Assembly (NCBI GenBank): GCA_022865525.1
Contig: JALHSV010000198.1
Span: 1-18,064, forward strand
DNA: 18,064 nt
DNA from: Thermodesulfovibrionales bacterium
GTDB taxonomy: Bacteria; Nitrospirota; Thermodesulfovibrionia; Thermodesulfovibrionales; SM23-35
Direction: 5' to 3'
Positions 14,571 to 18,064 of the stretch are shown here, piece by piece; within the stretch, counting starts at the first letter, position 1; each line of letters opens with the position of its first letter. A program made the position numbers and the translations under genes. A model generated the notes under the pieces. The model had not been told where the DNA came from. It saw nothing but the letters and a program-made list of their open reading frames with translations, and did no database searches.

Positions 14571-14589
14571 CAAATTCGGTCCGAATTTG
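14571..14589. promoter_or_regulatory. 19-bp perfect palindrome, likely operator
   Basis: CAAATTCGG-T-CCGAATTTG has 9-base arms around a central T and begins 12 bases upstream of ATG 14559. A TATA-like TCCTAAATAG lies at 14590-14599 on the minus strand, which would put the transcription start at or just past the palindrome. A dimeric repressor bound here would block the HTH gene. Confidence 0.62.
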
Positions 14590-14635
14590 CTATTTAGGAT
14601 CATGTTCGAGTGAGCTCCGATCGGTGTTCATTTGT

Positions 14636-15172
14636 TCATTTCTTTCTCCTTTTCTTGATCTGGCCTATCACGATTTTGGCGATTGTCAGAGGGGCCAATA
14701 TGACTATTGCCTGTAATAGACAGTAGATGAGATAGATCACATAAAAGATTTGGGTTCCAAGTCTCGGATCCTGTTTGTATCTTTTGAATTGGCCCATCTG
14801 TTTGGAGAGTTGTTCATTCAGGATGAGTTTGGGCCTATCTCTCCAGTCAATCCAGAAGTGCCAGAACGATGCAGGGCCATGCCTGGCATGATCACATTCA
14901 TGATCCAGGCAGAACTTAAACAGCTCCTGGAATTTCTGGAGATGATCTGAGATTTCAACTCTGGCATGGCCTTTCTCATCGTAGACTGTTTGGGCCGTTA
15001 TTGTCCATGTATCCAAACTGATTATCTCTGGATCTGGAAAGGCCTTCTTTTCAATCACTTTTGTTTTTCTCCTATGAATCTTAGCGTCCAACCTAACCAA
15101 AAAATGGGGCCTATTATCGGAAATAGGATCAGGATTATGATTCTCCTCTTTCTCTTCATTTTTTTGCCTCAA
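14636..15172 (-). CDS. Tail-anchored protein with HExxH motif (possible zinc metallopeptidase)
   Basis: 178 residues. Residues 91-95 are HECDH, an HExxH zinc-peptidase motif inside CLDHECDHARHG. A possible third ligand is Glu120 (LILNEQL) or His98/His104. The N-terminal 75 residues are charged and mixed. A long hydrophobic segment at about 141-170 (IFYVIYLIYCLLQAIVILAPLTI) anchors the C-terminus, followed by a basic KKRRKK tail. HExxH alone occurs by chance, but the flanking helix (FQELFKFCLDHECDH) fits the usual active-site helix. It overlaps the upstream gene by 17 bases. It may process virion or host surface proteins; unproven. Confidence 0.62.
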   Translation of the reverse strand: MRQKNEEKEENHNPDPISDNRPHFLVRLDAKIHRRKTKVIEKKAFPDPEIISLDTWTITAQTVYDEKGHARVEISDHLQKFQELFKFCLDHECDHARHGPASFWHFWIDWRDRPKLILNEQLSKQMGQFKRYKQDPRLGTQIFYVIYLIYCLLQAIVILAPLTIAKIVIGQIKKRRKK

Positions 15173-15515
15173 TGCTTTTCAATGGGGAAAACAACATTTT
15201 TTTGCCGTCTTTCCATTTCATTACATTTCCCATCGCTACAAGAATGTTCAGGTAGTGGCTTTCAACAGCTCTGGCTTTTCCTGTGATTATCGCTATCTCA
15301 GTTGCTGATCTTGGGTTCTCAGATTCCAGGAGTGCCAAAGCTGTTGTTTGGAGGGGTTTCGGCAGATTTAGTAAGTCATGAGATTTGGTAGTGAAAGATC
15401 CTTTTAACTGGTCAAAAAACAGTTTCTGATGTCTCAATATTTGCTCTTGGGTTCTTAGGATTTCATATTGCATTTTTAGAATATTGGCAAGTTTCACATA
15501 AATTGACTGTTTCAT
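15156..15515 (-). CDS. Coiled-coil plus winged-helix protein
   Basis: 119 residues from ATG 15515, overlapping the upstream stop by 4 bases. Residues 8-40 are an amphipathic coiled-coil (KMQYEILRTQEQILRHQKLF). Residues 52-110 resemble a winged helix (LQTTALALLESENPRSATEI, then a recognition helix RAVESHYLNILVAMG and a wing KWKDGKKMLFSP). This is the plan of a dimeric MarR-like transcription regulator. It is encoded in the minus-strand chain of small proteins. The target is unknown. Confidence 0.66.
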   Translation of the reverse strand: MKQSIYVKLANILKMQYEILRTQEQILRHQKLFFDQLKGSFTTKSHDLLNLPKPLQTTALALLESENPRSATEIAIITGKARAVESHYLNILVAMGNVMKWKDGKKMLFSPLKSIEAKK

Positions 15516-15928
15516 TGTCTTTCTATCTCCTGCCTGGCCCTGATCAGGGAGCTAATCAGCTCACCCAATCCTCTGGCATCCAGGTGAATCTCCATCCACG
15601 TTGTCCATTTCCTGGGATCTGATCTGAGATAACTCAGCTCCTCAATGTGGTATGAGCCAGTGACAAAGAGAACAACCTGGGGATGAGGGGCCGTTTTTCC
15701 TCCTCCAGGAGCAACCTTAATGTTTAGGGTTGGATTCTCATCATGGCTATTCCTGTCAGAATAAGCTATCCTTGGAGGATTGGCCAGGCCCTCCCAGATC
15801 CTCATCGGATAGGCTTTTGCCGACTCCAACGGGATCCTGGCGATTATGGGGCCTGGTGGGATCCTTTTCTCGATATGGGGAGAAAGGAGAGGTGATTGGC
15901 CTTTCATGGAGGATGCAACAATCAACAT
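15512..15928 (-). CDS. Unknown 138-residue protein
   Basis: Not recognised. ATG 15928 is chosen because GGAGGGT lies about 5 bases upstream; a second ATG at 15907 has no such site. The N-terminal half is Pro-rich and probably extended. Residues about 67-110 alternate in a beta pattern (LNIKVAPGG, QVVLFVTGSYHIEEL), and the end is a charged helix (LGELISSLIRARQEIERQ). It looks soluble, with no metal-binding motif. First gene after the 89-base gap, so it may begin a transcript. Confidence 0.66.
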   Translation of the reverse strand: MLIVASSMKGQSPLLSPHIEKRIPPGPIIARIPLESAKAYPMRIWEGLANPPRIAYSDRNSHDENPTLNIKVAPGGGKTAPHPQVVLFVTGSYHIEELSYLRSDPRKWTTWMEIHLDARGLGELISSLIRARQEIERQ

Positions 15929-16017
15929 CCTACCCTCCTAGATTGGAACCACGTTCAGGTGAAACGCAAAGTGAGGGGAGGCCAAAAGTTAGATCTCCAG
16001 TCTTTTCCCCTGAGTTT
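15929..16017. other. Short gap in the minus-strand chain
   Basis: 89 bases with no frame that couples to either neighbour. AACTTTTGG on the minus strand is a weak stop signal, and the ribosome binding site GGAGGGT of the next gene lies at its end. The only break in an otherwise continuous ATGA chain, so a transcript boundary may lie here. Confidence 0.35.
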
Positions 16018-16164
16018 TTAGGATCCCGTCATCGGTTGGAACCCATGGAGGTTCACGAACGTGCATTTCCAGGCGCTGCATCCACAAGAGAGGGTTTTCG
16101 CTTTGTCATCGTAGATGAGGTCTTTTCCGCAGATGGCGCATGGCCACTTTCTCTTGTGCTTCAT
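16018..16164 (-). CDS. Zinc-ribbon mini-protein (48 residues)
   Basis: A 48-residue frame starting at ATG 16164, whose bases overlap the upstream stop (ATGA). Cys residues sit as C-x2-C (PCAIC, residues 9 and 12), then C-x-C (SCGC, 27 and 29) and a further Cys34, with Trp and aromatic residues between, which is enough for a treble-clef or zinc-ribbon site. The start is very basic (MKHKRKW). Missed by tools with a 60-residue cutoff. Coupled translation and an intact metal site argue it is real. Confidence 0.62.
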   Translation of the reverse strand: MKHKRKWPCAICGKDLIYDDKAKTLSCGCSAWKCTFVNLHGFQPMTGS

Positions 16165-16313
16165 TTTGACGCCTTTTCCTCAACATCAAAATGGAGCTCG
16201 AGTTCAAGTGTGACAGTTTTATTGGTTGATTCCTCAATCACTTCGGCAATAACTCTCAAAGTATTGGCCAGACTTGTCTTATGTGCGGTTTTCATGGCAA
16301 TCTTCACACTCAT
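16161..16313 (-). CDS. Small unknown protein (50 residues)
   Basis: A 50-residue frame from ATG 16313 to TGA 16161. It overlaps the upstream gene by ATGA and the downstream gene in the same way, so it sits in a perfect chain of coupled starts. Residues 9-28 form a probable helix (TSLANTLRVIAEVIEESTN) and 32-45 a strand (TVTLELELHFDVEE). Strongly acidic C-terminus. No family recognised. Confidence 0.58.
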   Translation of the reverse strand: MSVKIAMKTAHKTSLANTLRVIAEVIEESTNKTVTLELELHFDVEEKASK

Positions 16314-16639
16314 GCCTTCTTTTTCCTCCCAACCGTCTCAGCTCCCGTGAAGAACCAGTAGAAGACGCCCTCTTTCGTCATCTTTCCATTGTGATCTCTC
16401 AGATCCTGAGTCATGGCCTGGAAGTCAGGGTTGTTGGGTTCCAACTCCGCAATTTGGAAAGGCCCGTTTGCCCCTGTCTTGTCTGCCCACTTGATTTTGT
16501 TGGGATCCCAGGTTGGCCCGTCTCCATTGTGGGATTCCAACAGGGCCAGGGTAGGATGCTTCTCCAGGTATTCCTCGCAGGCGTCTTTGATCATGCATGA
16601 GGCTTCATGTAGCTTTGTCACGAAAGCAACGTCACTCAT
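16310..16639 (-). CDS. Unknown 109-residue protein with conserved-looking YW/GRKK tail
   Basis: ATG 16639 is preferred to ATG 16678 because it overlaps the upstream stop by 4 bases and has GAGG upstream. Residues 8-30 are a helix (TKLHEASCMIKDACEEYL). The second half carries the run KIKWADKTGANGPFQIAE, then MTQDLRDHNGKMTKEG and FYWFFTGAETVGRKKK. I associate this kind of FYW...GRK tail with small proteins of archaeal plasmids and viruses of unknown role. Soluble; no metal site. Confidence 0.66.
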   Translation of the reverse strand: MSDVAFVTKLHEASCMIKDACEEYLEKHPTLALLESHNGDGPTWDPNKIKWADKTGANGPFQIAELEPNNPDFQAMTQDLRDHNGKMTKEGVFYWFFTGAETVGRKKKA

Positions 16640-16869
16640 GGTTTTGCCTCTTTCTTGTCTCGATGCTTCGCTACCCATGGAATCTCATGAATCAGGCCAC
16701 AACCTTCAAAGGAGAAGTATTCTTCTGGGTCTGGAATGTTTTGAGTCAGGAATTTCGGCTTAAACAACTTGACAAATACAGCGCACTCTTTCCCCAAGCA
16801 TCTGCCTTCATTTTCAGAGGCCACGATGAAAAGCAACGGACAAATCTTTGGCTTTGGTTCCTCTGCCAA
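16636..16869 (-). CDS. Four-Cys small protein (probable metal site)
   Basis: 77 residues from TTG 16869, supported by GGAGG about 7 bases upstream and by the tight spacing behind the previous stop. Cys10, Cys24, Cys29 and Cys57 form the layout C-P-x-L-F ... C-L-G-x-x-C-A-x-F ... C-G-L-I, a pattern seen in many small phage and archaeal proteins and likely to hold zinc or an iron-sulfur cluster. The tail is basic (AKHRDKKEAKP). The exact role is unknown. Confidence 0.62.
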   Translation of the reverse strand: MAEEPKPKICPLLFIVASENEGRCLGKECAVFVKLFKPKFLTQNIPDPEEYFSFEGCGLIHEIPWVAKHRDKKEAKP

Positions 16870-16871
16870 TC

Positions 16872-17048
16872 CTATCCCTCCATTTTGAGCTCTTTGAAAA
16901 CAAGTTTCAGGGCATAGTCAATGAGGCCAGATCTATTGGTGATTCCTGGGATCTGTCTCTTGGATATTATGAGGTCTGCCTTCTCAATCACTTCTTTCCT
17001 GAATGAGACACAGGTTTGCCTCAGATCAGGGTTATCGTTTTTTGGCAT
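16872..17048 (-). CDS. Ribbon-helix-helix regulator
   Basis: 58 residues from ATG 17048, with TAGGTAT upstream; an ATG at 17087 in frame is less likely. Residues 9-17 (LRQTCVSFR) give the DNA-contacting strand, 18-31 the first helix, then a turn at GITNRS and the second helix at 39-53 (SGLIDYALKLVFKEL). It is the first gene of the minus-strand small-protein operon and lies opposite the wHTH gene across a shared promoter, a usual place for a repressor that controls both directions. Confidence 0.68.
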   Translation of the reverse strand: MPKNDNPDLRQTCVSFRKEVIEKADLIISKRQIPGITNRSGLIDYALKLVFKELKMEG

Positions 17049-17186
17049 TTTGATACCTAACTTATGCCATCTGTGGACAGAACACATATAACCTTATGCG
17101 TCATGCCTATGCGAAAAACTCTTGTGCTTACTGTCTGCAATTGACACAAAACAGATATATCACGTTTAGCATTGGATATATGTGTA
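17049..17186. promoter_or_regulatory. Divergent promoter region between the RHH and wHTH genes
   Basis: 138 bases without a gene. For the plus side, AGATATAT at 17153-17160 lies about 27 bases before ATG 17187, giving a nearly leaderless start. For the minus side, GGTTATATGTG (about 17085-17095) is a TATA candidate. TATGCG occurs twice (17096 and 17107), and ATATAT recurs at 17155 and 17176, possible sites for one of the two flanking regulators. Confidence 0.5.
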
Positions 17187-17483
17187 ATGCCAGACCTGGC
17201 CCAATTCCTAGAATCCAAAGCATCAATCCACCTACTCATAACGCTTCTGCAGGCCAACAAACCCATGATAGTCACGGAGATCTATGACGAAATGACCAAA
17301 CGCTTTGGCATGGGCAGAACATCCTCAGAGTCAGCAATCGTCATCTGCGCAAAACTGGGCCTAGTCAAAAGAGAAACAAAGAGGATCGGCAGAAACCCAA
17401 TGGCCTCCATCTTCCACTCCCTAACTCCAAGAGGGAGAAAGGTTGGGGAGATCTGCCAACAACTAGAGAAAGCCTTAACGTAG
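17187..17483 (+). CDS. Winged-helix transcription regulator
   Basis: 98 residues from ATG 17187; a TTG at 17172 lies inside the promoter and is less likely. Residues 12-85 form a winged helix: a helix with ASIHLLITLLQANKP, a helix-turn-helix around IVTEIYDEM and SSESAIVICAKLGLV, then a wing KRETKRIGRNPM ... FHSLTPRGRKV. This resembles MarR/ArsR-like and other archaeal wHTH repressors. Its divergent position to an RHH gene and closeness to int suggest control of the early genes or of integration. It overlaps the convergent minus gene by 9 bases. Confidence 0.72.
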   Translation: MPDLAQFLESKASIHLLITLLQANKPMIVTEIYDEMTKRFGMGRTSSESAIVICAKLGLVKRETKRIGRNPMASIFHSLTPRGRKVGEICQQLEKALT

Positions 17484-17678
17484 AAAATGGCCTAGCTCAT
17501 TCCTGATTTGCTCAAACTGTTTGTCCTTCGCCAAAAGCATCAATTGGCCAATCTCCTCCACGAACCTGCAATCCTTACAGCTCTCAGGAACTTTGGCCTT
17601 AGAGACTAGCTGATTGTAGATTCCCAGGACATACTCCAGGGCATCCGTGAATCCCCTGGCATACTCGTTGTTTGGCAT
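17475..17678 (-). CDS. Small unknown protein with CxxC
   Basis: 67 residues from ATG 17678 (MPNNEYARGF), supported by GGAG just upstream; the frame continues up to 17903, but that part overlaps the integrase start and lacks a good site. It is mostly helical (FTDALEYVLGIYNQLV, then VEEIGQLMLLAKDKQFEQI), with ESCKDC in the middle, which may bind a metal if dimeric. Not recognised. It converges on the wHTH gene and is divergent to int. Confidence 0.6.
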   Translation of the reverse strand: MPNNEYARGFTDALEYVLGIYNQLVSKAKVPESCKDCRFVEEIGQLMLLAKDKQFEQIRNELGHFLR

Positions 17679-17835
17679 ATGCTCCATCCTCTGAGAGTCA
17701 TGTTCATGTTGCTGATTTAAGAATTCGCTCGAATAGGATGTTTGGATCACTGGAGAGAGATGAGTGAAAGTGAACAGTTGTGTATCGCTGGCAAAAGGCA
17801 TATATGCATACAAATATACACTAACCGCGATAACC
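17679..17835. promoter_or_regulatory. Promoter region of the integrase gene
   Basis: 157 bases upstream of int without a convincing gene. GCATATATGC at 17798-17807 is a 10-bp palindrome overlapping the TATA-like run, and AATATA follows at 17813-17818. A regulator bound on the palindrome could block int; this is inference. The minus-strand gene at 17678 starts at the other end. Confidence 0.45.
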
Positions 17836-18064
17836 ATGCGCGTCAGAACAAGCATACTAATCGAAAGGGATATCCTAGACAAGGCCCTGAAGTCAGGCGT
17901 CAATGTCTCAAGAACGTGCGAGAACGCATTGATAATTTGTACGGAAAAAACGCAATCCGCACAGCAAGAAGCAACCCCAATTCTTCTTAGTGCAGGTTCT
18001 TCATCAGAAGAAAGTGCGTGGTGCGGTCGCCGAGATTTGAACCCGGGTCGTCAGCGTGGCAGGC
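17836..18064 (+). CDS. int: Integrase 5' part: N-terminal ribbon-helix-helix domain and linker
   Basis: This is the 5' end of the integrase gene; it runs to the window end and continues in frame at base 142 (18064 equals base 141). It starts at ATG 17836. Residues 1-36 (MRVRTSILIE..., then helices around 10-20 and 23-36) look like a ribbon-helix-helix DNA-binding domain of the CopG/CcdA kind. A Gln/Ser/Glu-rich linker follows (about residues 37-61), then the tRNA-derived stretch. A TATA-like run lies at 17801-17818, close enough for a nearly leaderless transcript. RHH-linker-tRNA-antisense-catalytic is an arrangement I recognise from archaeal integrases. Together with the unbroken frame over the join, it argues that the circle is real. 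On integration this part would be cut off from the catalytic part. Confidence 0.85.
   Translation, partial: MRVRTSILIERDILDKALKSGVNVSRTCENALIICTEKTQSAQQEATPILLSAGSSSEESAWCGRRDLNPGRQRGR
17924..18064. repeat. Terminal direct repeat, right copy
   Basis: Matches bases 1-141 exactly. See the left copy for its meaning. It should be removed before any coordinate use of the circle. Confidence 0.92.
18019..18064 (-). other. attP: attP core, second copy from the terminal duplication
   Basis: Exact copy of bases 96-141 at the window end. It is not a second biological attachment site. It results from the 141-base overlap left when a circular molecule is written as a line. Confidence 0.85.

Noticed and set aside
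14282..14716. A 144-codon plus-strand frame.
   Set aside because: It is antisense to the HTH gene and to the end of the HExxH gene, which have clear domains, ribosome or operator context and operon order.
15730..16350. A 206-codon plus-strand frame.
   Set aside because: It runs antisense to the chain of coupled minus-strand genes, is Ser-rich and low in pattern, and has no domain or start signal.
17742..17990. An 82-codon plus-strand frame covering the integrase start.
   Set aside because: It overlaps the integrase RHH part in another frame; the integrase frame has the domain and continues through the join.
1..18064. An integrated provirus with host attL and attR at the ends.
   Set aside because: The end repeat is 141 bases and includes integrase code outside the tRNA part, and no host genes flank it; a circle explains this better.

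Overview
The window looks like a complete, circular mobile genome of an archaeon, most likely an integrative virus of the spindle-shaped (fusellovirus-like) type. Bases 1-141 are repeated exactly at 17924-18064, and one gene, the integrase, reads without a break across that join. The true circle is therefore 17,923 bp. Archaeal signs are an SSV-type tyrosine integrase with a tRNA 3' half inside its gene, AT-rich TATA-like boxes close to start codons, GGAGG/AGGTGA ribosome binding sites, many ribbon-helix-helix and zinc-ribbon mini-proteins, and exported proteins rich in N-x-S/T sites, one with dockerin-like calcium loops. The host clade cannot be fixed from this sequence. A TACK-group archaeon such as a bathyarchaeon, or a methanogen, would fit.

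Layout around the circle: (1) 17836 to 2387, plus strand: integrase with an N-terminal ribbon-helix-helix domain, a DUF5131 (Gp37/Gp68, three-Cys) protein, a zinc ribbon, a second ribbon-helix-helix protein and a C2H2-type mini-protein. (2) 2388-2539: gene-free convergent region with hairpins and a T-tract. (3) 4770 to 2540, minus strand: five tightly packed genes, namely two small membrane proteins, two unknown soluble proteins and a P-loop ATPase. (4) 4771-4818: short divergent promoter region. (5) 4819 to 11516, plus strand, the presumed virion module: a 92-residue two-helix protein resembling spindle-virus major capsid proteins, small membrane proteins, a membrane-anchored GH5-like glycoside hydrolase of 811 residues, a small secreted protein and a 657-residue secreted, anchored protein with a 15-residue tryptophan repeat. 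(6) 11681 to 11451 and 14059 to 11750, minus strand: a small membrane protein and a secreted alpha/beta hydrolase carrying dockerin-like repeats. (7) 17048 to 14263, minus strand: a chain of small genes with DNA-binding, metal-binding, coiled-coil and HExxH-membrane proteins, which includes two genes of 48 and 50 codons. (8) 17187-17483 plus and 17678-17475 minus: a winged-helix regulator and a small unknown protein just before the integrase.

How it may work together (inference): the integrase inserts the circle into a host tRNA-Gly(GCC) gene and splits itself in doing so. The wHTH, RHH and HTH proteins control early and late transcription. The ATPase and the small membrane proteins assemble and release membrane-rich particles. 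The three large exported proteins (glycoside hydrolase, repeat spike, alpha/beta hydrolase) probably meet the host surface or its glycan coat. I recognised no replication initiator, primase or polymerase.
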